A program made the position numbers and the translations under genes. DNA of 64,000 bases from Ligustrum vulgare. Taxonomy: Eukaryota > Streptophyta > Magnoliopsida > Lamiales > Oleaceae. The stretch spans positions 38,114,497 through 38,178,496 of the forward strand of contig OY743176.1 in assembly GCA_963555705.1 (NCBI GenBank), given 5' to 3'. The notes under the pieces were generated by a model. That model was not told the DNA's origin and searched no databases. It was given only the letters and a program-made list of their open reading frames with translations. This document shows, piece after piece, positions 35,871 to 47,840 of this stretch. Positions within the stretch are counted from its first letter, which is position 1. Every line of letters starts with the position of its first letter.

Positions 35871-36814
35871 TGATATGATCCGGACCAGGCATCGAAGGGC
35901 GAAGTCGAGCCATCAGCAATATGACAATGATTTACGTGCAAAACGGAGCAAGTTCCATGTTGGGGTCGAGCCGAGAAGAAGGACGGATCAAGCCGAGCCG
36001 AATAAACAAAGTTCTTGGGGGCAGAAAGGCCATTACGGCCGTAAGGAAGGGCATTCATGGCCGTAACCCATGTATTCACCGACGTAAATCTTACAATCAC
36101 GGCCGTAACCAATTATCGAAGAAAGAGGAAGAAATTAAGCAGAACGAGGCTTACGGCCGTAAGCATGGAAGTTACGGCCTAACATTCAAAAAGGGACATT
36201 TTCACGGCCGTAAGAGATTCGTCACGGCCGTAACTGATGGTACAGTTTTAAATCAGAGAGACCATTACGGCCGTAAAAGAATTATTCACGGCCGTAATTG
36301 AGCAGCGCCAGATTTTTCGGAATTTTAATTATTTTATTCCTTTTTTTTGGTTTTTAAGTTATTTGCCAAATTTAGTATTTTAGTCTAATTAGAATTCTAT
36401 TTTGAGTAAATTAGATGCTAGGTTATTTTGCTTATTTATATTCCTTTCCATTCATTGTGAAAAAACAAGTTTGAGTTTATGAATTAAATTGAGAGAGGAT
36501 TCTCTTGTTAAAGGTTGAGTTTTTCCCTTTTGTTTCGAACTTATCAAAGATTCGTTCTTTTGTGGCGTTCACCCAACGAACTTATGAAGGAATTGACAAC
36601 CCTTGTGGCATTTACCAATCTTGGTTCTTCAATCCGCATCGTCAATAATTCCGTCGTGATTGTCGGGTCAATGTTTTACCGTCAAATCTATCTTTTAATT
36701 CCCATTTATTTATTCGTGTTCCTGTTTTTCTTTTCGTGTGATTTAGATCTTTCCTAGGATTTAAATTTCGTTATTCCGCGTTTTTTACGAGATTCCCCGA
36801 CTGGGATCTCATCA
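35871..36814 (+). repeat. 3' LTR of the gag-protease element
   Basis: 944 bp, near-identical to 32,570-33,517. Seven of its ten ACGGCCGT palindromes (36,033-36,297) are intact, so it is less decayed there than the 5' copy. Confidence 0.93.
36033..36297. repeat. Phased array of ten TTACGGCCGTAA-like palindromes (3' LTR copy)
   Basis: Site starts: 36,033, 36,055, 36,076, 36,097, 36,151, 36,172, 36,202, 36,222, 36,265 and 36,286. Most neighbours are 20-22 bp apart, two turns of DNA. The first base pair alternates TT or TC before ACGGCCGTAA. The 5' LTR has the same array at 32,732-32,997. It looks like a binding-site array in the LTR promoter region; the factor is unknown. Confidence 0.85.
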
Positions 36815-37054
36815 GATCCTTTAAATCAAAATTACTTTACAAATACCCTTAAAGAGACCCTAAGGATCGCCTAAGAACTTATCTAGATCATCGCCTCTAG
36901 GAGGATGATCCTCCACCCAAGTCTTGGGTCGCATCTGAAATCCAGGTACGAAGTTGGAGAGCTCAGCAAACATGGAACTGAACGCCAATCCTTGTAGCAA
37001 GGTGTAATATGTGACCTGACTGTCGTCCCCACTAAATGACTGAATGTTGCCACG

Positions 37055-40000
37055 TGTAGCGCCCCGAGTTCCGTATACCCGATTCACTACGTCATTTTCT
37101 GTCTAAATTTTTCGAATAATATTTTTGCGGAAGAAATAATTGAAATTCATTTTTGGCAACATTAAATAAACTGTAATGGCCGATAAAATTGAAACATTTA
37201 TGAAACCATTTGAAATAGTAAATCGAACCATTAATTTTGTAAAGAAATTGACAATGTCATAATTTCTCAAATAAATGAACTTCTCTAAATTATTCGATTG
37301 TTTGGAAAAATACGGAAATCATTAACGTCAAACTTTCAACTGTTTAACGATTATTGCCACCATCATTCATCGCTCGCCACCGTCTCCGAAATCTGCAAAA
37401 CTGTTAAAAAGTAGGGTGAGTATTTCATGGGGGAAATACTCAGTAGACTCATCGCAAATTAATTTAATTTATAAGATGATTAAACACACAAATCCCGGCT
37501 CTTTATAAAACGGGCATTGATAGAGCTTCTTTATAAAACTGCTCTTGATAAAACTCATATTGTGCATTACAGCACGGGACATATTTTACAAATCATAGGC
37601 TCTTTGAAAATAGCTCTTTGAAAACAGCTCTTTGAAAACCATATACTTATAAAAACATTTTAATTATGCCAAGCATAATTTCTTTTGAAAGCATAACATA
37701 AGATAGGATTGAAATCCTCATAAACATAAATAGACACAAGAACTTTACCGAACTTAGGTGGCAAGAATTCTTATGCAGTAAAACCATAATAACAGTAAGA
37801 TCATAATAACATAGGATAAGATCGAAATCCTCATAAATATAAGAATTTTACCGAACTTAGGTGGCAAGAATTCTTATGTAGTAAAATCATAATAACAGTA
37901 AAATCACAGTAACATAGGATAAGATCGAAATCCTCATAAATATAAGAATTTTACCGAACTTAGGTGGCAAGAATTCTTATGTAGTAAAATCATAATAACA
38001 GTAAGTATACCAAAACATAATTCATGAAATTCATAGGGATCATTTTCATCATAACATAAGATAGGATCGAAATCCTCATAAACATACGCGACAGGAATTT
38101 TACCGAACTTAGGTGGTAAATCCTCATAAACATATGGAAAGACAGGAATTTTACCGAACTTAGGTGGTAAATCCTCATAAACTTATGGAGACACAAGAAT
38201 TTTACCGAACTTAGGTGGTAAGAATTCTTATGTGCATAGCAATGATCCAAAACATATAAAACATTATCGTAAAAACATAGGGTATACTTACTTTTCATAA
38301 AAACATAAGGTATATTTACCTTTCATAAAACATACTTAATTTTCTTGAAAATTGACTTTCACAAGTCACATGACATTCATATGAAATCATAATTTAAATC
38401 AATTAATAAGTGCGAGTCTACCTCAAATCCGACGAGTGCAAAGTTGAGCGGGAATGACTTCTTTAAATTCTCCGTACGCTTCGTCTTAGCCAATAAGTCA
38501 CTTTAGTATATCGAATATATAGTTCAAAATGATAAATTATAATTTGAAGACTAAAATTGATGTTTTGAAAGTTCAGGGACTAAATTGAATACTTTTGAAA
38601 GTTGAGGGACTAAAATGAATACTTTTGAAAGTTGAGTCGGAAACTCAAAACAATAGGGTTGAAATAATATATTTTAAAACAATAGGGGCTGATTAAAACT
38701 CATTTAAAACTTAAGGGCTGAAATTGATAAGTTTAAAAGCTAAAAGGACTGAATTGCAAAACTTTAAAGCTTGGGGACTGATTTGAAACAATTTAAAACT
38801 TCAGGGACTGAAATGATCACTTTTCAAACTTAGGGGGCTAATTTGCAAATTCTGAAAATCATTATTTTAAAACATCAGATTTATCTTCTCTCTCTCACTT
38901 TACTCTCACTCTCGACCTAACCCTCTCTCACTCTCTGCGACTCAGAAGACGGAAGAAGGAGGTGCAAGAATCCGGCGCTACAGCCGATGATTTGGCCGGT
39001 GGAATACCACCTCGAGGTGGCGGCGAGAAGTAACTACGTAGGACGTTTCAGATTTTAGAGCTTAGTTACGGGATTTCAGTGGTTCGCTTCTTCCGGTGAT
39101 TGAGGTGATTAACTGAGCTCCGTCTATTCTTTGATTTTGGTTTTGGGTGAAGATTTATTGATGGTGAATTGGAGATTGGCAGTTGAAGTGGTTTGGTGAA
39201 AATGATTCGATTTCTGGCTGTGGTACGTGATTGAGGTGAGACCGATTTTGGTAATACTGTCGTGGTGGTGGTGGCTGCTCAATAGTTTGGTTGAATGGTG
39301 TTGATAAATTGTGAAGTTGGGTGGTTGATTTGGTGATGATGATGACTGATTGTAGCTGGGCAGCATAATGCAGTTTGGTGATTTTGGTTTGGAGGTCGAT
39401 TGATGACGGGTTTGAGCAGTGGTGGTGATAACTGATGATGATGATGATGGGTGATGATGTACTGTGGTGATGGTGAGTTTATACAGGTGATCTCGTGGGC
39501 TGGGGATGGGTAATGATAATAGTGAGTGTCATTTGCTTTGCTGGAAAGAGTGGTTGGCTCAAGAATGGGGTTGTAAAGTGTGGATTCGAGGCGGAAAGGA
39601 GAAAATATGTGGGGTAAAAGTTTTATTTAATTTGGTATGATAATGATGGTGTTATGAGGTGGAAAGAGTGATAAATATAAGAAGGAAAGGAGAATAAAGA
39701 GGAATGCAAAACGTGGGAAATAATCAACTGAAAATTAGACTAATTTTGATTAAGAAATGTATTTAAAACAGATATATTTTGGACTGAAAATAATTTGAGA
39801 GTAAATAAATTTTGAAATAAAATTGAAATACGTATTTGGACTTGAAATAATTTGAATAAGGATCATTGGGATATTTTAATAAATTTGGAATTCAAAATGA
39901 TTTTGAAAATAATATTTTGAATAAATAATTAAAATAACATAATTTTAGAAATTCGGATTTTAATTTAAAATCGAACAAATTCGATATTTCTTGACTTGGC

Positions 40001-40099
40001 TAGACGAATTCGTCGCGGCATAAATTTCAAAACAATAGCGACTCAATTTTCTAAATATTAAAATAATTATTTATTGCATAAAAATTCTGGGTCGCTATA
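37055..40099 (-). mobile_element. Solo LTR, TGTAGCG family, inverted, target duplication CCACG
   Basis: 3,045 bp; plus strand starts TGTAGCGCCCCGAG and ends GGGTCGCTATA, so the element reads on the minus strand. CCACG flanks at 37,050-37,054 and 40,100-40,104 are identical. Inside: four copies of a segment containing AATTTTACCGAACTTAGGTGG (about 37,740-38,220), AGGGACTAAA-type repeats (38,560-38,840), a GGTGGT-rich region (39,060-39,500), and TTGGCTAGACGAATTCG near 39,998. No coding. Confidence 0.9.
37690..38230 (-). repeat. Tandem/dispersed ~90-bp repeats in the solo LTR
   Basis: Blocks with AATTTTACCGAACTTAGGTGG and AGATCGAAATCCTCATAAA recur six to seven times with variable spacing (about 60-95 bp). 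Similar sequence, inverted, occurs at the 3' part of the 14,370-16,265 solo LTR (near 15,870-15,940), confirming the shared family. Confidence 0.75.
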
Positions 40100-40699
40100 C
40101 CACGTTACCTCCAAACGTGCGTATTTTCATTTCATTTTGATGATCAAATTGAATGGGAAGTTTTTTTCCCACAACGACACATTGTTTTTCTAAGTTCATG
40201 CTCATGTTCTTGCCTCTCCTTTTTTTTGGAGGTGCTAAGTTGTAAAAGAAAAATCAACACATATTAATATGATCAAACATCAATAGTCAACTAATATGAA
40301 AAAAATATTAAAAAAAAAAAAACCTAACAGGTCTCGCACTCAAGTACGACGCGATGTCCGCCGCGGTGTAGATCCTCGCCTGAACCTTCACCTCCATGAT
40401 ACATGACGTCGGCCATGTCTATTGTTTTTTCTATAGTATAATGGATTACTTAATCGTACTTGGAAGAAAGTAATTAAATATTACCAGCTTTTTTGTAATG
40501 GAGTACCTTTTTTGCATAGGTCTTGATAAAAATATTACCAGCTTGAATGTTGATAACACAAATTTATTTTTGCAATTTTAATTTTGTTGGTTGATGTTTT
40601 TACTGTGTATTATTTGTGTATGTGGTATCACTAAGTGGGTGCTAATTTAATCTGTAATTTTATTACATGCTATTATACCAATGGATTTTCAGATGCCTC

Positions 40700-41290
40700 A
40701 TATTATTTCATTTCATAACAGTGATTCATTGGATATAAGTTGTATCACATTACATGACCACACAGGGTACATCACGTGGCAATACATTTCTCCCTTTATA
40801 ACATTATGTGATGTTACATGTTACATTACAGGACAATACATAACAAAAATCAAAATGTTACATTTTTTCCGGGAAAAGATGCATTTTCTTGTGTCTGGCA
40901 ATAAGTTATACAGAACATTACATGTCATTACATGACACATTACATTACATTACATTACATTACATGGCATTACATGACACAATACATTACATTACATTGC
41001 CTACATGTCATTACATGACACGTAACATGACATTACATGAAATTAAATTACAAATTACATTACATTACATTACACGGCATTACATGACACATTACATGAC
41101 ACATTACATTACATTACATTACTTGTAATGTAATGTTAAGATCCCTTTGTGATTGGCACTGATTTGTATAAAACATTACAAGCCAGTACCTGACATTACA
41201 CGACACATTTCACTTAATACCAGGAATCGTTACATGATGTTCAAATGATCATGAAATTCATTACATTACATAGAATCATCTCTTCTTATA
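40700..41290 (+). repeat. ATTAC-rich degenerate simple repeat
   Basis: Runs of ATTAC pentamers (for example 40,940-40,968 and 41,055-41,075) mixed with CATGACAC. It forms the left flank of the MULE transposase and may be its 3' subterminal region. Confidence 0.75.
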
Positions 41291-41519
41291 TTTTTAAAGA
41301 TTCAAGGGCATAAAATATTTCCATTCATTGTCATTCAATCCACCAACATCCATTGTCTAAACACTTATTCATTGCTAATAGCAATGTCAAACAATGATTG
41401 GGAGAAAAAAGGGAGATAAATCAAACAATTCAACTAAATGAGGCATATATTTCCAATTTGTATGTACTTATTCTTCAACTGAATGAGATAAACTCAATCT
41501 TCTACGCTTCTTCTTTGTG

Positions 41520-43666
41520 TCATTCATCAAAGGTTCTGTGCTCATGCAAGTTCGTCTGTTGTGATCGTAACTCCCACATCATCCACAACGGACTGATTGA
41601 GTTTTTTTTTATGACGGACTTGTACCTTGTACCCTTAGGTCTCCCTGGTTCCCCGACTAGAGTTGGAGGTAATACCACAATTGGCCTGAAATCATCAGGT
41701 AGTTTCCAACTAGCACGATCACCTACCGGGCATATGTCATGCTTGTAAGTTTCAAGGTAATAATCCTTAGAATAATATAAAGAACAATAGTCATACGGAT
41801 TTTCCTTCATACTACCGATTACTGCAAGAGCATGGCAGCAAGGTATCTTATCTATTTGAAATCTGTTACATGAGCAAGTCATTTCCTTCATGTTCACTGT
41901 ATCTGATATAATTCCATCACCAGCCTCGAATATAGTTTGACTTGACGCACAGACCTACAGAAAATACAATGAATTAATTATGATGGAAGTTAATCCAATA
42001 GCAACAATATATTATGAATTTAATATTCTACCTTCAATTTTATTCCAATGGCTGAATTCATCCTCAATTCCTTCTCTTCATGTGTTGCTAACTTTGTGAA
42101 TGCGGAAGCAGCCTTGTTATGGTTCTTGTTGAACCATTCTTGCAACTTACGTCGTAGGCTTTCCAATAGAGTTACAATCAGGAACTTCTTTGCCACATAT
42201 GTTACAGCATTAACAGATTCAACAATTTTTGATGTCATTACATTATACCTGTTTCTTCCCATATGTGCTCGTGACCATTTATCAAACTTCACATCATCTT
42301 CCTGTTTTGGAAAAGCACATTAGAACATGATATATCACAATGTAATATAAAAAACGGAATTTTTTTTGTAATATTACCAAGTAAGAACGTATTTTTTTAT
42401 TGATCATGTCTAATTGACTCATTTGATGATTGAAGTTAGCTACCGTGTATGCTCGAGCAGCTGCATTGTACGGCGCTGTGAACAATGTACCACCATAGTG
42501 ACCTTTTAAGTATGTTCCATCAACAACAATGACGGGCTTGCAATAAGACCACGTTAGCACTGAAACGCCATGAAAACATACTTGAATTTGTCCTTATCAT
42601 CTTTTTTGATTTTGGTAATAGTACCAGGGTTATTATCACGTAACACTCTCAAATATGCTGGAAAGCTTGCATATGAATCCACGGGGTCACCCATTATCTC
42701 ATTAAATGCATGTTCCCTTGCTCGCCAAGCTTTCTTGTAACTGAGTGTAATCCCATAATTAACTAACATGTCATGGATTATGTCTGTTGGCTTGTAGTCT
42801 GCCTAGCCCGATGTGAACTTGTTCTTTATCACCTTAGCTACAATGGCGCTAGTTGCTTGATGATGATCACCCAACATCGCATCTACTCCACAATTATGGA
42901 CTGCAACTAACTTCCTTATCTTGAACATGTAAGTCTTTCCAACCTTAGAAGCCTTTAATTTCCAATTGCAACTAGGATCCAAACATTGTAGAACATATTC
43001 CATCTTGTCCGACCGCTTCACTTTGAATTGGAACTTGTTATTGATGGCGTACAACTTCATTTCCTTTTTAAGTACACATTTATCGAGGAAAATTTGGCCT
43101 CTAACAATAATGCTGACTTTTGTACCTGTAATCACATTCTCATCAGTATCCACTTTATGTTGATTAACAATCTTAGCCATATCACACAATATTGAAGCGA
43201 CCTCATCTAATGACGGCTTGTTTATTGACTTGATTTGCATGTGTGTGATATTATCATGAAACTGAAGTTGTAGCATTGTCGTAATGTCGAAGCCCAAATT
43301 ACATGTGTTGGATAAACCAATTTCGTTTTCAGTATGAAGCATAGCAATGTCATTACCCAATACCGGGACCAATTCAACGCATAATGGGAAGCTCGTCAGG
43401 TTTGGATCCTTCCTTTTTAGCTCTAAGTAAAACGCAACAGACTCATCATCCATTACATCCATTGGCGCCATATTACTATCTACCCGATATCGTAGTTTGA
43501 CTTCATCTATTGTGCATTCCAGCTTTAGGCGCTCAACAATCTTACGCTTTAGTGTTGTGCATGTAATACCAAAGGGAACAACCAATCCTGCCACTTGATT
43601 TTCGGTGTATTCAGTAAGATCATTCCACATCCCCCCATAATTGATGAACACGTTGATTGAGTCCAT
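41520..43666 (-). pseudogene. MuDR-type transposase with deleted catalytic core
   Basis: Minus strand. Exon 1 from ATG 43,666: a PB1-like N-terminus (INVFINYGGMW), then the MuDR DNA-binding domain (FKVKRSDKMEYVLQC, CNWKLKASK, HNC near 43,035-42,880). A TAG (42,805-42,803) interrupts; the frame continues with NYGITLSYKKAWRAREHAFN and NPGTITKI. After a frame change near 42,555 comes VIVVDGTYLKGHYGGTLF, holding the first catalytic Asp. About 120 residues with the other catalytic positions are missing; sequence resumes at ARAYTVANFNHQM. Two introns with proper GT-AG ends follow (about 42,379-42,299 and 42,031-41,956), then the SWIM finger CSCNRFQIDKIPCCHALAV near 41,870. It cannot be an active transposase. 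Confidence 0.85.
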
Positions 43667-44227
43667 ACCTGAAAAATGAAAAGAATGTTAGTGTGAGTTA
43701 GGCTAACATAAAAATCTCATGATGAATATTATACAATTACCAGTCAAGGAATTACAGGTCTTGTATTACTATTTACAATTAAAATGAAGGAAGTGTACTG
43801 TTTACTCTGTTCGAATCCCAAGCTACATGTTTTTATTACATAGCCTGTAATAAATTCATTTAATTACATCATAATAGTTGGCCAACATAAATAAATCTCA
43901 CATAAACATTACACAAATATGTATTGCAGGAAAATTCGTACCACCATTACAAAGTTTTTTAATCTATTATAAAGTGAAACATGTTGTTATAAACTTTTAT
44001 CATATGCATTGTAACATTCACTTGGAATGAAGATACACGTGTAATGTTTCCTTCAACTGAATACTAAATGAAACGTAATTATTACAAACTATGTAACAAT
44101 GTAATATCTTCATTACAAGACGTTACATCTACTGTAATAACATACTACACAGTAGGTCTGATCAATTTTTATCTGATCTTTTTTGCAAATGTGCATGAAG
44201 TAAATCTGGTGCAATTTTCGCTATTTC

Positions 44228-45471
44228 TGTAACGCCCCAAATTCTGTGAAGCTCGGGACGTCACTTCTCCTTTAAATCTAATTTTATTGCGAAAAATAAT
44301 TGAATTCTAACCATCATATTTATGTGAAAAATTTCAACAGTAAATAAATTAAATTTGATAAATGCATAAAAACGTTGAAATCTTAACTTTCAAAGAAATT
44401 AACGACAAATAATTAAATTGACGAGGTTCATGACTTTAAATATCATATTTAAAATAAAAATAAATTGACATTATTCATGAATCGTGACTTTAAAAATATA
44501 GCTTCATTATTATTTGCCACAATTGCCCTTTCATTCGCCACCATCTCCGAAATCTGCAATTTGTAAGTTTAAAAGTAGGAGTGAGCATTTCGAAAGAAAT
44601 ACTCAGTAGGTTCAGCGCAAATTAAATAAACTGTACAGTAAATAACACGTATAATCATGCAACTTCAGTCATAAATTCTCTTTCTCATGCAATAAGCAAG
44701 TGGATCTCATAAATCATAAATTTTCATGCCCAAAGACATGTGGATCTGGGCCCGAAGGCAATTAATTCTCATAAATTACGTAATCACATGCATAAATTTA
44801 AAATACGGGTTTACTTAATATTTCACATTTAACATAAAAGAGGCTTCAAAGTAATGAACCTACCTTAAGATATTTCTGAATTTGCTTAAAAATTATTCTA
44901 GCTTTCTTGAAAATCCCGCGCCTCATCTAGCCCTAAAATAAATAATTTTCCTATTAGAAACTTGAAATTAAAGTTTTATAAATAAAAGTAAATTCGAGGG
45001 TTGAATTGAAAGAATTTAAAAGTATAAAGCTCGGACTAAAATGGTAAAGTGTAAAGATTTGGGGTTTTGTGCAAATAATTGAAATAAGAGACTAAATTGA
45101 TAAACCGGGAAAGTTCCTGACCAAATTATATTTTAGTCAAGACTCAGGGTTATATTATACTCAATTAAAGATTTGGGGACTAATTTGTGAAATTAATTGA
45201 AATTAGGAACTGAATTGACCAACTCAAAAAGTTTAGGACCAAATTAGATTTCAGCAGAAACTTTGGGTAAAAATAGACTCAATTGAAAATTTGGGACTAA
45301 ATATAAATATTTTAGAACTAAATAACTTAATTTAAGAATAGGGGCTGAAACAAGACATTTTAAACATTATAAGGACTGAATTAAAAGGCTTTATAAAGGC
45401 CGGGGACTGAAACGAAATTTTTATTAAATCAAAACATTTTAAAATAACAAATATCTCTCCTTCTCAGATTA

Positions 45472-45523
<52 letters not shown>

Positions 45524-46686
45524 GCAGGGGGACGGAGGCTTCACCCCTATCGATCCAAACCGCCGGCGATAGCGCCACCATGAGACGGTGGCGTCTGGGT
45601 ACGGGTGCAGTAGGAGTGAGGTGCGGGTTATGGGTGGATTTGGGGGTGCGTGAAGTCTTGGTTTTTGGGTGGCGGTGAGATCGCGATTTGAAGTTTCCCC
45701 GGCGAAAATCCGGCCAGAAAAGGGTCGACGGTAGAGGTAAGGTTCTGTGCTTCTTCTATTTCTTGGTTTGGAGTTTGATTTTGGATGATTGATGGGGATT
45801 TGGAGTTGGGCAGGGGTGATGTCGTGTGGAGGCTGGTGGTGGTTCTTGGTTTTAGGCGATGGAGGTGGAGGTGGCGGTCGATGATGGTGATGCTGATATA
45901 GGTGGTGCTACAGGTGGTTGGGGACTGTTGTGGTGGTTCCGTTGGTGACGATGGTCGGATGAAGGTTCAGATTATAAAAATGGCAGTGGTTTGGTTGGGG
46001 CGTTGTGGCGGTGACTGATGGTGGTTTGTGTGGTTGCGGTCGGGTTGGTGATATGGAAGACAATGGTGGAGCTTTGTTGCTGGGAATCGGTGTTGGTTTT
46101 TCATGGAAGGAGGCAGAGACTTACCAGAAGGTGATGAAAATTTGAATCGAAGGAGTTTGAGAGAGGGAGAGGGAGAAGTTCATACCGCTGAATTGTGTGT
46201 TTGGTGGACGTAAGGTGCACCAAGGTTTTAACATTTTGCTTGTGCTCTAATTTTGGTAGATTAGGGTGAATCTTGGTTTATGGAAAATTTGCAAGAATTT
46301 TGGAAATAAGTATCGATTGTGTAAGGAATGACTTGGGGAGGAAGAAGCTGTTGAATTAATTGGGCCAAGAAATGACTTATTGAGTTTTAAATGGGCTTGA
46401 ATGATTGGTAAAAACATTTGAGCTCGATAAGTTGGATTGGATTAAAACATTTAAAATTGGGACTTAATATAATTAATACTTGGACTTTTGAAATAAACTG
46501 TGATATTGAAATATTTTTGATAAAAATTGAAATTTGACTAAGTTTTTAAATAAATTTAATTTCATTTAATTGGCTAGACGAGCATGCGTTTAAAAATAAA
46601 TGAATGAATGAGCAAAGTTGAAGTGACACGTTTTTAAATTAAAAATATTTATTTGAATAAAATCACGAAAATTCTCGGTCGCTACA
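44228..46686 (-). mobile_element. Solo LTR, TGTAGCG family, inverted, target duplication ATTTC
   Basis: 2,459 bp; plus strand TGTAACGCCCC...TCGGTCGCTACA. ATTTC at 44,223-44,227 and 46,687-46,691. Internal order mirrors the 23,103 LTR on the opposite strand: AGGGACT-type repeats (45,050-45,420), (GA)n, a GC-rich G/T-biased region, TTGGCTAGACGAGC at 46,568. No coding. Confidence 0.92.
45476..45522 (+). repeat. (GA)n microsatellite
   Basis: About 46 bp of GA repeat in the solo LTR, at the position equivalent to the AG tract of the sibling LTRs. Confidence 0.95.
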
Positions 46687-47539
46687 ATTTCCGCTGCCGG
46701 AGATATGATATTTCTTTACAACATTATATATATTCATCATTACAACTAATTACACAATATTACGCAGTCGGATCTGTGTAATATTTTCACTGGGAAACAG
46801 GTAGGTGGATAGCTGACTTACATTTCATGACGTCACAAGGCGTTACATCGCAGTAAATTCATACAACATAGTAGGTATCACACATTTCTATGTAATCTAT
46901 TTTTTCCCAATGTGCGTGATGTAAAACTAGTGCAATTTGTCTTAATTCCACTCCAATAGACATTAAATTTCATCTCAGCATTACATCTACTAAACATTAC
47001 AACGGATTACACAAGATTACAATGTCGCCTCTGTGTAATATTTAACCGGAAAAGAAATAGCAGCATAGATGACTACCGGTAATTGAGAGGGAGAGTTACA
47101 GTAGGAGATGATATTACAAAGTAAACTCAAGTGAAATGTGTTAATTACCGGAAATATTTCTGTACACAAAATGCTCAAACCGAAATTTTTTTGCCGAAAA
47201 TAATGATGAGAGTACTGTGGGAAATTTCCGGACAAAATGCTCACGTCGATGCCGTGCTGGAGAAATGAAAGAAGGCCCCAGATTGTGTTTTATTGTTATG
47301 GAGAAGATATAATTTGCCTAATTTAACTTTCCTAAATTATAGGCAACGTGATCTCTCTAAAAGATTACCATATTTAATTACAATTATCTATTAATACATT
47401 ACCTCTTGTCAATTCTGATATTTTTCTAAACAATTGAGATGAAATGGTGTAATATTACGAATATTATGAAATTCTGGTAATTTTCAATTACGACATATTA
47501 CAATCAGGTAGTTACGTAATTTTCCCTATATATAATGAA

Positions 47540-47840
47540 ATTACAACAAGTCCAAAATCCTGCATAAAATATAAACTTTAGTCCTTAAATTTCAATATAG
47601 AAAACTAAATCCTTGAAATTTCTAATTTGTCTCATTCATGTCCTTTAAACGCTTGAAATTATAAAATAGAACCCATAAAGAAATCATTTACTTAATTTAA
47701 ATCCTTATGAAAATTTTTGCTTCAATTTAAGTCCTAATAAATTTATTTGTTCAATCTAAGTCCTTACTTGACCAATTGAACATTTGACTTTGACAAAATA
47801 ATTTCTTGACTTTTTGGCTAGTATAAATCGGGTTGTTACA
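47540..47840 (+). repeat. 3' fragment of a TGTAGCG-family-like LTR
   Basis: Contains AGTCCTTAAAT-type repeats and ends TTTTGGCTAGTATAAATCGG then GTTGTTACA (47,840), the same closing order as the complete LTRs. The 5' part is missing. Confidence 0.5.

Larger units (their letters stand above)
32570..36814 (+). mobile_element. Complete non-autonomous gag-protease LTR retrotransposon (TR-GAG-like), target duplication GATCC
   Basis: LTRs 32,570-33,517 (948 bp) and 35,871-36,814 (944 bp), both TGATATGATCC...GATCTCATCA; perfect 5-bp duplication GATCC at 32,565-32,569 and 36,815-36,819. tRNA-Met primer site, one gag-protease gene and an AG-rich polypurine tract, but no RT, RNase H or integrase. Its 4.2-kb size, complete ends and gag-only coding match the published class of terminal-repeat retrotransposons with a GAG domain. 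Mobility would need enzymes from a partner element. The LTRs differ at a limited number of places, so it is one of the younger insertions here. Confidence 0.92.
36860..40412 (-). pseudogene. CACTA ORF1-like gene (TNP1/Transposase_24 type), split by a solo LTR
   Basis: Minus strand. A first-exon candidate starts at ATG 40,412 (MADVMYHGGEGSGEDLHRGG) and reaches a donor-like GT near 40,328. A second block (about 40,245-40,105, then 37,054-36,990) reads RRGKNMSMNL, VGKKLPIQFDHQNEMKIRTF and GGNVATFSHLVGTTVRSHIT followed by CYKDW, matching the conserved start of CACTA ORF1 proteins. After a frame change the C-terminal end reads VPGFQMRPKTWVEDHPP, closing at TAG 36,862-36,860. Most of the central part is missing. 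The solo LTR at 37,055-40,099 splits the gene. Confidence 0.55.
31954..40503 (-). mobile_element. Second CACTA transposon (deletion derivative) hosting two nested insertions
   Basis: The left end reads CACTACAAGAAAAAAGG (31,954-31,970) followed by 380 bp of GACGACATTTGTCGTCG-type subterminal repeats. A probable right end is CTTTTTTGTAATG (40,491-40,503), one base off TGTAGTG. Native sequence is 31,954-32,569, 36,820-37,054 and 40,105-40,503; the rest is the gag-protease element and a solo LTR, each with exact target duplications. Remains of an ORF1-like gene run on the minus strand. The TNP2 transposase is absent, so it is non-autonomous. Confidence 0.65.
40560..47530 (-). mobile_element. MULE (MuDR-like) remnant with nested solo LTR; borders uncertain
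   Basis: A broken transposase (41,520-43,666, minus) is flanked on the left (40,680-41,290) and right (43,680-44,220, 46,690-47,530) by sequence unusually rich in ATTACAT/TGTAAT words. The solo LTR at 44,228-46,686 lies in the right flank. I could not find a convincing terminal inverted repeat or 9-bp duplication, so the ends are approximate. Confidence 0.5.

Noticed and set aside
39124..39366. 80-codon minus-strand frame in the inverted solo LTR
   Set aside because: Low-complexity His/Ser/Thr-rich product of a GGTGGT-biased stretch.
40700..41290. Possible telomere-like or satellite array of ATTAC units
   Set aside because: Units are degenerate and mixed with CATGACAC. The unit is not the plant telomere repeat and runs are short; it is better seen as MULE flank sequence.
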